Of a stretch of DNA of 10,315 nt, positions 1 to 6,635 are shown one piece after another. Every line of letters begins with the position of its first letter. Positions within the stretch are counted from its first letter, which is position 1. Origin of the DNA: Actinomycetes bacterium (GTDB lineage: Bacteria > Actinomycetota > Actinomycetes > Actinomycetales > Microbacteriaceae); NCBI GenBank assembly GCA_023451265.1, contig JAEYAG010000189.1, forward strand, positions 1-10,315. The letters are read 5' to 3'. A program made the translations under genes and the position numbers. The notes under the pieces were generated by a model that did not search any database, was not told where the DNA came from, and saw only the letters and a list, made by a program, of their open reading frames with translations.

Positions 1-94
1 GGGCGGATTCCCGGATGAGGGCGGCGTACGCGACGGACGACCCGACCGCTCCGGCACCGACGACAGTGAGTTTCGAGTTCTCGATAACGCTCAT
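1..94 (-). CDS. ldh: L-lactate dehydrogenase, N-terminal fragment (cut by window edge)
   Basis: This would encode L-lactate dehydrogenase, the cytoplasmic NAD-dependent enzyme that interconverts pyruvate and L-lactate. Only the first 31 codons are in the window. They begin MSVIENSKLTVVGAGAVGSS and continue VAYAALIRES. The GAGAVGSS stretch is the glycine-rich NAD-binding loop of the Rossmann fold, and the sequence context is typical of actinobacterial LDHs. The ATG lies at 94-92 and has no strong Shine-Dalgarno sequence before it. The gene runs in the same direction as the MFS exporter that ends about 100 bp upstream. Malate dehydrogenases of the same superfamily share this loop, so the substrate is inferred from overall resemblance of a short piece. 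Confidence 0.8.
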   Translation of the reverse strand, partial: MSVIENSKLTVVGAGAVGSSVAYAALIRESA

Positions 95-197
95 GGGTTC
101 AGTCTGGCAGTGACCGGATGCCGGGGCCACCGCCGTCGGCGACTCGTGCGCCGAGTGCTCGTGCGGGCGGCATCCGTTCGAAGAGCCTCGCGGCGTG
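95..197. other. Intergenic spacer with an 8-bp inverted repeat upstream of ldh
   Basis: This spacer separates the stop of the MFS gene from the ldh start, both on the minus strand. It holds an inverted repeat, CGGATGCC at 115-122 and GGCATCCG at 169-176, separated by 46 bases. Both arms are copies of the heptamer that recurs throughout the window, so the pairing may be incidental. I see no convincing promoter or T-tailed terminator. Confidence 0.3.
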
Positions 198-1589
198 CTA
201 CGGCTCGCGCCGATCCGACGGCCCCGCCGCGGGGCGCGTCGGATTGCGGATGCCGACGAGCGAGACCACTCCGCCGATCACCAGCAGCACGGCGGTCACG
301 ATCGCTGCGCGGTGGAAGCCCGCGAGGTCGAGGCCCCCGCCGGTGATCGCCGCGAGCGCGGCGATCGGGAGGAGTCCCGCGACACGGGCGACGGCGTTGT
401 TGACGGCCGAGGCGATGCCCGAGCGCGCGGGGTCGGCGGCGCCGAGGATCGCCGCCGTCAGCGGTGACACGGTGGCCGCGAGGCCCAGGCCGAAGACGAT
501 CATCGCGGGCAGCACCTGCCACCAGTAGTCGAAGTGCTCCCCGACGAGCAGGAGCAGCAGGGCGCCGACCGCCATGACGATCGGCCCGGCCGCCATGAAC
601 AGGCGCGGCCCGAACCATCCGGCGAGGGCGCCGCTGCGCGAGCTGAGCGCGATCATGAGGAGCGTCGTCGGCAGGCTCGCGAGGCCCGTGAGGGTCGCGC
701 TGAGGCCGGCGCCCTGCTGCAGGTACACCGCCAGGACGAAGCCGTTCAGCGACAGGGCCGCGTAGACGAACAGGGTCGCGAGGTTGCCCGCGGAGAAGTT
801 GCGGCTGCGGAAGAGGTCGAGCGGCAGGATCGGGTGCGCAACGCGACGCTGTCGCCACACGAAGCCCGCCAAGAGCAGGATGCCGGCAAGGCCGGGCACC
901 CAGATGGCCGGCGACGCCCATCCCACCGTCGGCTGCTCGATGAGGGCGAAGACCCCGGCGCCGAGGCCGAGCGTGCACATGAGGGCACCGACGACGTCGA
1001 TGCGGGCGCCGGGCGCGCGCTCGTCGCGGTGCGCGAGGCGGGGCAGCAGCCACAGCGCGAGCGCGATGGGCGCCACGTTGATCACGAACGCCCACCGCCA
1101 CGACAGATAGTCGACGATGAGCCCGCCGACGAGCGGTCCGACGATCATGGCGCCGGTCGTGGCGGCGGTCCAGATGCCGATCGCGCGCGAGCGCACCGGG
1201 TCCCGCATCGTCGCGGTGATGAGGGCCAGGGAGCTCGGCACCAGGAAGGCGCCGGCCGCGCCTTGGACGGCACGCGCGATGACGAGGAGCAGCGGATCTG
1301 GCGCGAGCGCGACGGCGAGCGAGGCGATGCCGAACCCGATGAGGCCGATGCGCAGCACGAGGATGCGGCCGAAGGCGTCGCTGACGGCGCCCGCGACGAG
1401 GATGAGCGCGCCGAGAGTGACGAGGTAGGCGTCGACGGTCCACTGCTGGGTGGAAAGGCCCCCGCCGAGATCGCGGGCGATGGCCGGCAGGGCGACGTTG
1501 ACGATCGTGGAGTCGAGGAACGCGACGAACGAGCCCAGGATCGCGACCGTCAGCACGAGGCGCTGCGGCGGCGTCATCCGGTCGGTCAT
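198..1589 (-). CDS. MFS drug:proton exporter, DHA2 (EmrB/QacA) type
   Basis: This 463-residue polytopic inner-membrane protein belongs to the major facilitator superfamily and most likely exports drugs or other small molecules by proton antiport. Three signatures support this. LDSTIVNVALP (residues 25-35) is the motif-D1 segment of 14-helix DHA2 exporters. GAVSDAFGR (67-75) is MFS motif A in the loop between helices 2 and 3. GPLVGG followed by DYLSWRWAF (around 150-167) is antiporter motif C plus the W-R-W-F block of the EmrB/QacA group. The length fits the 14-helix family, and hydrophobic segments run to near the C-terminus. ATG 1589 has only a weak G-rich stretch (GGGTGG) directly before it; Met5 is an alternative start. 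The substrate cannot be read from sequence. The spacer upstream holds a strong inverted repeat that may regulate it. Confidence 0.9.
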   Translation of the reverse strand: MTDRMTPPQRLVLTVAILGSFVAFLDSTIVNVALPAIARDLGGGLSTQQWTVDAYLVTLGALILVAGAVSDAFGRILVLRIGLIGFGIASLAVALAPDPLLLVIARAVQGAAGAFLVPSSLALITATMRDPVRSRAIGIWTAATTGAMIVGPLVGGLIVDYLSWRWAFVINVAPIALALWLLPRLAHRDERAPGARIDVVGALMCTLGLGAGVFALIEQPTVGWASPAIWVPGLAGILLLAGFVWRQRRVAHPILPLDLFRSRNFSAGNLATLFVYAALSLNGFVLAVYLQQGAGLSATLTGLASLPTTLLMIALSSRSGALAGWFGPRLFMAAGPIVMAVGALLLLLVGEHFDYWWQVLPAMIVFGLGLAATVSPLTAAILGAADPARSGIASAVNNAVARVAGLLPIAALAAITGGGLDLAGFHRAAIVTAVLLVIGGVVSLVGIRNPTRPAAGPSDRREP

Positions 1590-1627
1590 CCACCCACGCT
1601 ACGCGCAGGGTCGGGCGCGCGGGCCGT

Positions 1628-1690
1628 CGGATGCCGAGGAGAAAGCACGATGACGAGGACGGGATGCCGGGGTTCGCTCCTCGGCATCCG
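1628..1690. repeat. 14-bp perfect inverted repeat, possible operator or leader hairpin of the MFS gene
   Basis: CGGATGCCGAGGAG (1628-1641) is repeated exactly in reverse complement at 1677-1690, with 35 bases between the arms. A second pair, GCACGAT (1645-1651) and ATCGTGC (1704-1710), interleaves with the first, so the two stems together would form a pseudoknot topology. CTCCTCGG is also directly repeated at 1677-1684 and 1695-1702. The structure lies about 40-120 bp upstream of the MFS start and 80-140 bp upstream of the tRNA. It could be a regulator site or a folded leader; neither is shown. Confidence 0.5.
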
Positions 1691-1735
1691 CCATCTCCTC
1701 GGGATCGTGCGCGTGTCGCGGCCGACGGCGATGGT

Positions 1736-1764
1736 TCGCGGCATCGGTCGGCGTGTCGTAAACT
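1736..1764 (+). promoter_or_regulatory. Probable promoter of tRNA-Ser
   Basis: TAAACT at 1759-1764 is a plausible -10 element. Seven bases separate it from the first base of the mature tRNA at 1772, so transcription would begin at or just before the tRNA 5' end. The corresponding -35 position (around 1735-1741, TTCGCGG) is poor. Confidence 0.4.
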
Positions 1765-1771
1765 GGACGAC

Positions 1772-1862
1772 GGTGACGTGTCCGAGCGGCCGAAGGTGCA
1801 ACTCTCGAAAAGTTGTGTAGGGTAACCCCCTACCGTGGGTTCAAATCCCACCGTCACCGCCA
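1772..1862 (+). tRNA. tRNA-Ser(CGA), reads codon UCG
   Basis: The full cloverleaf can be drawn. Acceptor strands are GGTGACG (1772-1778) and CGTCACC (1852-1858), with discriminator G1859 and an encoded CCA at 1860-1862. The anticodon stem is CAACT/AGTTG (1799-1803, 1811-1815) around loop CTCGAAA, giving anticodon CGA at 1806-1808. A long variable arm, GTAGGG/CCCTAC (1817-1822, 1828-1833), marks the class II tRNAs such as serine. The T arm is GTGGG TTCAAAT CCCAC (1835-1851). The 3' end points toward the integrase remnant, the usual arrangement when an element has used a tRNA gene as its integration site. The gene remains complete. Confidence 0.96.
1835..1862. other. Presumed attachment site (tRNA-Ser 3' end)
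   Basis: Tyrosine integrases of actinobacterial ICEs and phages commonly recombine in the T arm and 3' end of tRNA genes. Here the integrase remnant lies about 140 bp beyond the tRNA 3' end and is transcribed toward it, which is the standard arrangement. The core boundaries are a guess, because no second copy of this sequence was found in the window to define an identity block. Confidence 0.45.
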
Positions 1863-1866
1863 GCGT

Positions 1867-1911
1867 CGAAGCCCCGCGAACCCTTGGAAACACTGGGATC
1901 GCGGGGCTTCG
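1867..1911 (+). terminator. Strong hairpin, probable tRNA-Ser terminator
   Basis: CGAAGCCCCGCGA (1867-1879) and its exact reverse complement TCGCGGGGCTTCG (1899-1911) form a 13-bp stem. Inside the loop CCC (1881-1883) can pair with GGG (1895-1897). The pyrimidine-rich CTCTTTCTC follows on the plus strand, which suits termination of the tRNA transcript. On the minus strand no T run follows, so it should be a weaker stop for transcripts coming from the T4SS operon. Confidence 0.7.
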
Positions 1912-1933
1912 CTCTTTCTCAAAGCGGGCTCGT

Positions 1934-1952
1934 GGGTAAAAAACGGGTAAAA
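1934..1952. repeat. Two GGGTAAAA direct repeats, candidate integrase arm-type sites
   Basis: GGGTAAAA occurs at 1934-1941 and 1945-1952, 11 bp apart, which is about one helical turn. The A-rich block stands out against the GC-rich surroundings. It lies between the tRNA 3' end and the integrase gene, where the N-terminal domain of tyrosine integrases binds short direct repeats. The function is inferred from position and spacing. Confidence 0.4.
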
Positions 1953-2005
1953 CGCTCGCAAGGTGTGCCCGTGGCGCGCTGCGGTCCGGACCTGAGGCGA
2001 CCTGC

Positions 2006-2386
2006 TCAGTCCGCGTCGTGGTGTGTGGACGTCGCTGCGCCGCGAGCCTTGTCCAGGGCGGACGCGACCTCGTCGAGGTCGTTGTCGAACAGGTCCGCGT
2101 AGGTGTCCAACGTCATCGCCGCGGACGCGTGACCGAGCATGCGCTGCACAGCTTTGACGTTCGCGCCGGCGCTGATCGCGAGGCTTGCGGCCGTGTGGCG
2201 GAGGTCGTGCGGTGTCACGCGTTCGAACGTCGGGTCGGCTTTCATCGAGCGCCTGACCGCCGAAGCGAACCACCCGTCCCGTGAGTTGGGCAGCAGCATA
2301 TGGCGGGTGCCCGTGCCGAACAGAAGCGCTCCGGGAGCCTTCCCGCGCACGCACGTCTGTAAGGCCTCGGCGAGGAAATCGGGGAA
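2006..2386 (-). pseudogene. int: Tyrosine recombinase/integrase, C-terminal remnant
   Basis: About 126 residues remain of what was probably a 370-400-residue site-specific integrase. The visible part begins FPDFLAEALQ and ends DADstop. It contains HDLRHTAAS (the H-x-x-R box), MLGH (second active-site histidine) and DTY (the nucleophilic tyrosine). It resembles the C-terminal catalytic half of actinobacterial phage and ICE integrases. The N-terminal arm-binding and core-binding domains, the first catalytic arginine and probably the active-site lysine are missing. The frame stays open upstream to 2452, but those residues are SCO6880 sequence read out of frame. No start codon of its own is apparent, so the remnant is unlikely to be translated or active. 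Homology begins where SCO6880 homology stops, which marks a deletion junction. Confidence 0.88.
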
Positions 2387-3524
2387 CGATCGACAGGATG
2401 TGGGTGATCGCTTGCCCGGTGCCCGGGGTGCGGGCGAACACGATGGGCTCAACGAACCCCACGGCAGCAGCCGATCGGGGCCATTCGTGGATCCACATTG
2501 TGCAGTGCACGCCGGAATCGCTGTAGACGATGCCGTTTTTCCCGCGCGGTTCTTCGAGGTACATCGGCCCGATCGCCGCGAGGTCGACGCCCGCCTCCGT
2601 GTCGGGGCGGTTCTGCACGTTCGCCGCGAACTCCGGGTCGAACGTGATGCGCGTCAGCGCGGCAACATCACGCGGCGACAACCACCGTCGCACCGAGATC
2701 CGCGCGGCGCGCAATGCGTCATCGAGATTTTTCGCCTCGAGCGCCGCGAGCGCCTTGATCGCTTCTTGCCCGCCGCCGAGCGATTTCAACTGCGGGGACA
2801 GAGCGATCAGATCGAGCGTGAAGGTGAGGTAGTTGCGGTGCGAGACGGCGAACCGCTCGGACTGATCCATGACGTTCTCGTAGTTCCGCGCGACCGGCGA
2901 CGAGGCATCCATTCCCCGCCGCGCGGAGATGTCGTCGAAATGGTCGCGTGCGGCCCGGATCGTCGTGGGGATGGTGCGCTCTTGCAGCACCGCACGCTTG
3001 ATCCCGGGTCGCTGGGTGAAGGATGCCAGGACGGGCGACCACTGCTGCGCAAGGTCGAACCGCTCCGGGATGTCTTTCATCAGGAATCCTTCGACGCCGA
3101 CTTCGGCGGTGACGGATACCGATCGGTCGTGCGGGTTGTAGACGCAGGCGATGCCTTCGACGTCCCAGAACTGCACCGAGGCACGGAGGCCGGGAAGGTT
3201 CAGCGTGCCGGCCACGGGCGCCCGCTCGGGACGGAACGTGTGCGTCGTCGCTCCGACCGCGTGTCTGACCTGCTTCATCGCCCAGAGGCCCAATTGTCGG
3301 GGTGCGGAGTCGCCGTGCACGGTGACGAAAGCAAATGCCCCGATCGGCAGGTAGACCGGCACCCCGTATAGCAGCCCGGGAGGGCCAAACCGGTTGATGC
3401 TGATCAGGATGACCACAGCGGCGATCGCGACGCAGGTCAGCTGCCAGCCGTCCATCCCCATCACGATGCCCTGATGGGAGCGGTGCGGGAGGCGTACCGG
3501 TCTCGCAATGTCCTGAGTTGTCAT
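2385..3524 (-). pseudogene. SCO6880-family T4SS membrane protein, 3'-truncated
   Basis: This family is conserved in actinobacterial conjugative elements. It is a membrane-anchored component encoded just before the VirB4-type ATPase. The start ATG 3524 overlaps the stop of the upstream gene (ATGA), with AGAGGA eight bases before it. Residues 28-44 and 50-69 are hydrophobic and look like membrane segments. The rest is a large soluble region with family-type blocks such as ERTIP (182-186) and TMWIHEWPR (342-350). Recognisable sequence ends at about residue 380 (THILSIV), where relatives continue for roughly another 120 residues. Beyond this the frame runs on without homology for about 176 residues through the inverted frame of the integrase remnant, stopping at 1854 inside the tRNA gene. 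The predicted product is therefore a chimera of about 556 residues that probably does not work. Confidence 0.82.
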
Positions 3525-4966
3525 GGCGTCGTCCTCTCGGGGCGCGGGGGAGGTGAAGGCGTCGCGGGTCGCGGCGGAGACGTTGTCGATGGTGCGCTCG
3601 TTGTATCTGTGCTCGGACCGGTGGCCGGGCGCGACGCGGTCGCTGTCGACGTAGTCGTGCGCCCGCTCGTGGATGTCGTGCTGGGGTCACGACCGGATGA
3701 ACCCGCTGCTACCGCGACGGGCCGGGGGCCTGCCTTCCCTCCGGCGGGGAGCGCCGCGATCCGGCTGGGGACGCGCGACACGGACTGGGCCGCATGTGTG
3801 GCGCCCCGGCTCGCGCTCGATCCCATGCGGGAGCCAAGGGAGTCGGCTGCAACGGCGCCGACGAAGCTGAAGAGACCGAACACGGCGAATGGCGCGAATG
3901 CGATGAGGATGAGCCCGATGACGAGCGGCCACGCTTGCGGGTCCCAGATTGTCGACAACCCGGACAGCCCGTTGACAATGAGCGCCAGGAACCCGACCGT
4001 GAGCGGCCCGGTCAGCAACAGGACGATGACTGCCGAGACATATCGCACGACCCACTGCGGCCCGAGGCCGCGCAGGGGGAACAGCATCCAGGCCACAGGG
4101 CCGATGGAGATCAGTGCTGCGAGCACGATGTTGCGGAACGAGAAGACAAGCAGGAGGAGCAGCATCGCGATCATCAGCAGCCCATGCATCACGAACGCGA
4201 AGAAGTAGTTCGCGCGCCCACCAGCCCACATGACGGACTGAAGCGTCTTGAGAAGGCCACCGATGCCGTCGCGCCCGAGGACGTACCAGGTGAGGTCGTC
4301 GACAGTATTGAGGAGATGGCCCGTGAGCCACAGCGCGACCGCCGAGGCCGGGAACGCGATAAAGCTGCGGATGATCGCGCCGACGAGTTCCGAGCGGTCT
4401 CCCGACACGATCGCCACGGCAACTGACCACACCATCGCGCAGAACAAGACGCCGAGAATCGCCCACTGCCAGAACGACCACTCGCCGATGGCAGCTGTCC
4501 ACAATGCCGTCGACGTATCAAAGCGCGTGGCATACGCCACCGCGAACATCATCGCCGTCGTGGAGATCGCCATACCCCGCCCGGCATTCTCGAACGAGAC
4601 GCACACGGCATCGCCGAGCGAGCACCCGTACTCGACGAGCATCGGCTTGCCGCCGCTCGTCTTGATGGTCGGAATATGGTCGGCGAACGTCGTGCACACG
4701 GTCGCCGCGACGCCCGCGACGATGACATTCGCGAAGCACTCCTGCGGCTCGACGTCGCTGGGATCTTGCGGCGTGCAGCTGACCTGTGATCCCGACTGGA
4801 GACAATCCACCGGATACGCCGGTGACGACCACGGCTCATCGCTGACGGGTGCCGTGGTGCCGTCCATCGGGGCCGCCGCACTGACTGCACTCGCGGGCGC
4901 CAGGGCGCACACGGCGAGACCGATGCCGACCAGGCATCCGATCATGGCCGTGCGCAGCGCGTGCAT
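3521..4966 (-). CDS. TrbL/VirB6-like conjugation channel membrane protein
   Basis: This 481-residue polytopic protein probably forms part of the inner-membrane channel of the conjugative T4SS. Residues 1-30 look like a signal peptide or first helix (ending ASAVSAAA). An extracytoplasmic region of about 130 residues follows, with six cysteines (55, 64, 77, 91, 115, 122). Six hydrophobic segments lie near 166-187, 198-219, 255-277, 280-298, 307-330 and 346-373. The last 100 residues are rich in Pro, Ser, Thr and Arg and probably cytoplasmic. ATG 4966 overlaps the upstream stop (TGATG), and the 3' end overlaps the SCO6880 start, so translation is probably coupled on both sides. The frame stays open upstream to 5068, but that part is the out-of-frame reading of the preceding gene. 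TrbL/VirB6 assignment rests on topology and context, not on a diagnostic motif. Confidence 0.75.
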   Translation of the reverse strand: MHALRTAMIGCLVGIGLAVCALAPASAVSAAAPMDGTTAPVSDEPWSSPAYPVDCLQSGSQVSCTPQDPSDVEPQECFANVIVAGVAATVCTTFADHIPTIKTSGGKPMLVEYGCSLGDAVCVSFENAGRGMAISTTAMMFAVAYATRFDTSTALWTAAIGEWSFWQWAILGVLFCAMVWSVAVAIVSGDRSELVGAIIRSFIAFPASAVALWLTGHLLNTVDDLTWYVLGRDGIGGLLKTLQSVMWAGGRANYFFAFVMHGLLMIAMLLLLLVFSFRNIVLAALISIGPVAWMLFPLRGLGPQWVVRYVSAVIVLLLTGPLTVGFLALIVNGLSGLSTIWDPQAWPLVIGLILIAFAPFAVFGLFSFVGAVAADSLGSRMGSSASRGATHAAQSVSRVPSRIAALPAGGKAGPRPVAVAAGSSGRDPSTTSTSGRTTTSTATASRPATGPSTDTTSAPSTTSPPRPATPSPPPRPERTTP

Positions 4967-5256
4967 CAGAATCCGAAGTCGAAGTTGATGAACCACTGGA
5001 AGAGGGCGGATGCCGCGCCGAGCACGGCGGCGGCGATGAAGATCCAGAGGATGTTCTCGCCCGCCCAACTGCGCATGCGATCGGATGCCAGCCCGCGGAA
5101 GGCGAGGGAGGCCCCGGCGATGATCAGCATGATGAAGACGACGATCATCGCGCCGGCCAAGATATAGGACGCGATCACTTGGAACCCCGCGAAGAACGGG
5201 GCGGAGAAGTCGGGCTCGATATCCGGGACGTCGATGTCTGACGGGGCAGTGGACAT
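4966..5256 (-). CDS. Small two-helix membrane protein of the T4SS operon (VirB2/pilin-like?)
   Basis: This 96-residue protein has an acidic, Asp/Pro-rich N-terminus (1-20) and two hydrophobic helices at about 27-50 and 68-86. A short charged loop (FRGLASDRMR) joins the helices, and the C-terminus is aromatic (FQWFINFDFGF). Size, topology and position just before the VirB6-like gene match the small membrane proteins of actinobacterial ICEs and recall VirB2/TrbC pilin-type subunits. No cleavable signal peptide is evident and I see no diagnostic motif, so the function is inferred. An AGGAG at 5268-5264, seven bases before ATG 5256, overlaps the stop codon of the upstream M23 gene and supports this start. 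Its stop overlaps the start of the next gene by one base. Confidence 0.75.
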   Translation of the reverse strand: MSTAPSDIDVPDIEPDFSAPFFAGFQVIASYILAGAMIVVFIMLIIAGASLAFRGLASDRMRSWAGENILWIFIAAAVLGAASALFQWFINFDFGF

Positions 5257-5266
5257 GGTGGTGCTC

Positions 5267-5890
5267 CTATCTGAGTGGCAGGCCGAGCGCGGCCATGAAC
5301 GGCTCGGGATCGGTGCGGACCCCGTCTTGTAGGACTTCGAAATGCAGGTGGCATCCGGTCGATTTCCCCGTTGACCCTTCGGCTGCGAGTGGCGTGCCGG
5401 CGGTGACGGGGTCGCCGACGGCGACGATCTGGGAGTTCCAATGCAGGTGCGCGTACCTGGTGGTGATGCCGCCGCCGTGATCGATCGCGACGACGTTGCC
5501 CCACCCGCCCGCGAGAGGGCCGGCGTGCGTCACGGTGCCAGGACCCGCGGCGAACACAGTCGCGCCGCACGGCTGATCCATGTCGAACCCGCGATGATCC
5601 GATGGGCAGTAGGAGCAGCCTGCCACCGGGTGGTATCCGTAACCGCGACCGATCCCGTAGACGCCGGCCAAGGGGTAGCCCCAGTCACCTGAGACAGCGG
5701 GGCGACCGTCGGTGCTGCCTTGTTGTGCCGCCGCTGAGACAGACTGCCCGGCGACGATCATCGGGATCGCGAGCAGCGGTGTCAGCAGCGCGCCAACCAC
5801 GATCGCGAGAAGGACGATCACCCCTGTCACGATCTTGCGGCCGGTCCTCGTCCTGGCGAGGGCCGTCGCTACCGCGACCTGGGCGCCCAT
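5267..5890 (-). CDS. M23-family peptidoglycan endopeptidase of the T4SS
   Basis: This 207-residue membrane-anchored zinc peptidase probably cuts peptide cross-links in the cell wall so the conjugation machine can cross it, the role VirB1-type enzymes fill elsewhere. A hydrophobic segment at about 20-47 anchors it and the catalytic domain is outside. All expected M23 residues are present: H99 and D103 in HRGFD, H148 in YAHLH, and H181 and H183 in HLHFE. In LytM-type enzymes the first H, the D and the last H bind zinc. Four cysteines (92, 95, 108, 180) may form disulfides. ATG 5890 comes one base after the upstream stop and follows GGAG at a good distance. A longer in-frame start at 5998 would overlap the upstream gene by over 100 bp and is less likely. 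The catalytic domain looks intact. Confidence 0.88.
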   Translation of the reverse strand: MGAQVAVATALARTRTGRKIVTGVIVLLAIVVGALLTPLLAIPMIVAGQSVSAAAQQGSTDGRPAVSGDWGYPLAGVYGIGRGYGYHPVAGCSYCPSDHRGFDMDQPCGATVFAAGPGTVTHAGPLAGGWGNVVAIDHGGGITTRYAHLHWNSQIVAVGDPVTAGTPLAAEGSTGKSTGCHLHFEVLQDGVRTDPEPFMAALGLPLR

Positions 5891-5891
5891 G

Positions 5892-6635
5892 TCAGGGCTC
5901 CAATGGCCCCGAGAAGTAGCGGACCACCTTGCAGTCCCCGGCGCGTTGGGCGCTGTCCGGTGTGGGAATTGACCCCGGCCCACAGAGAACTTGGACACTG
6001 ACGCGGACGGTTTCGTCGTAGCTGAGTTCGCCGCCCGCGCCGTCCGTGCTTGTGAAGGTGAGGGTCACGTCCGCCGTGCCGATCGTCATGTCGTCGGTGT
6101 CGTCGCCGGGGACATCTGCGAAGTCGATCTCGCCGCTGACTTTGGCCTCGACGCGGCCGGATTCATCGGCGAGCGAGTCCCATTGGTCTTCGGGGAGGAC
6201 AACGGCTTGGCGTAGCTCGAGTTGTGACGCTCGCATGTCGTCTTCGCGGTCGGCCTCGGTGGCGTAGCGCGTGTCCGGGGTGAACCAGGTATCGAGGTAA
6301 TCGAGCCATTCGTCGCGCGTGCTCTTCGTCGTGTCGAAGGTGGATGCCGCGGCAAGAGCGGCCCGCACATAGGTTTCTGGGTTCGTGGTGATCGGTTCTG
6401 GTATCCAGCCGCGAGTTGCGGCGGTGGGGTCGACGACGCTTGCCGACGTCTCACTGGGCGAGGGCGACTGCGAGGTGGGTGGCGGGGTGAGGCTCGCTGT
6501 CGGTGAGGGCGTCGGCTCGGGGATGTCGGTGCTGATTCGAGTGACGATCAGGGCGATGATGCCGAGGGTCAGCACGACCCCGCCTGCTACTGCCCACGCG
6601 AGGGCGCGGCGATTCGTGTGCGCTGTGGCCATCAT
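5892..6635 (-). CDS. Bitopic membrane protein, VirB8/TcpC-like T4SS component (tentative)
   Basis: This 247-residue protein has a short basic cytoplasmic N-terminus, one membrane helix (about 11-32) and a Pro/Ser/Thr-rich linker (about 36-70). An extracytoplasmic domain of about 170 residues follows, with a mixed pattern that ends in a cysteine-containing strand region (VLCGPG, GDCKVVRYFSG). One helix plus an NTF2-like outer domain is the plan of VirB8/TcpC proteins, which help assemble the T4SS, and related ICEs carry a protein of this kind here. I cannot show the fold from sequence alone. ATG 6635 overlaps the upstream stop (ATGA) and follows AGGAGG at 6648-6643 by seven bases, which favours it over the next codon, also ATG. 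Confidence 0.72.
   Translation of the reverse strand: MMATAHTNRRALAWAVAGGVVLTLGIIALIVTRISTDIPEPTPSPTASLTPPPTSQSPSPSETSASVVDPTAATRGWIPEPITTNPETYVRAALAAASTFDTTKSTRDEWLDYLDTWFTPDTRYATEADREDDMRASQLELRQAVVLPEDQWDSLADESGRVEAKVSGEIDFADVPGDDTDDMTIGTADVTLTFTSTDGAGGELSYDETVRVSVQVLCGPGSIPTPDSAQRAGDCKVVRYFSGPLEP

Noticed and set aside
534..1820. A long plus-strand open frame opposite the MFS gene
   Set aside because: The translation is a low-complexity Arg/Glu/Asp/Gly mix typical of antisense to a GC-rich membrane-protein gene, and it runs into tRNA-Ser.
91..1893. A 600-codon open frame on the minus strand
   Set aside because: It overlaps the MFS gene and the tRNA, is dominated by Arg, Pro and Ala, and shows no family features. 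It is a GC-driven shadow of the transporter frame.
1867..1911. Hairpin considered as part of the attachment core
   Set aside because: Its perfect stem and following pyrimidine tract fit a terminator better, and no second copy exists in the window to support an att role.
2387..2452. ATG-initiated start for the integrase remnant at 2452
   Set aside because: The first 22 residues are SCO6880 DNA read in another frame. They are not integrase sequence, and no ribosome site supports this start.
2139..3371. A 410-codon plus-strand frame opposite SCO6880 and the integrase
   Set aside because: It crosses the junction of two real minus-strand genes and has no protein-like pattern of its own.
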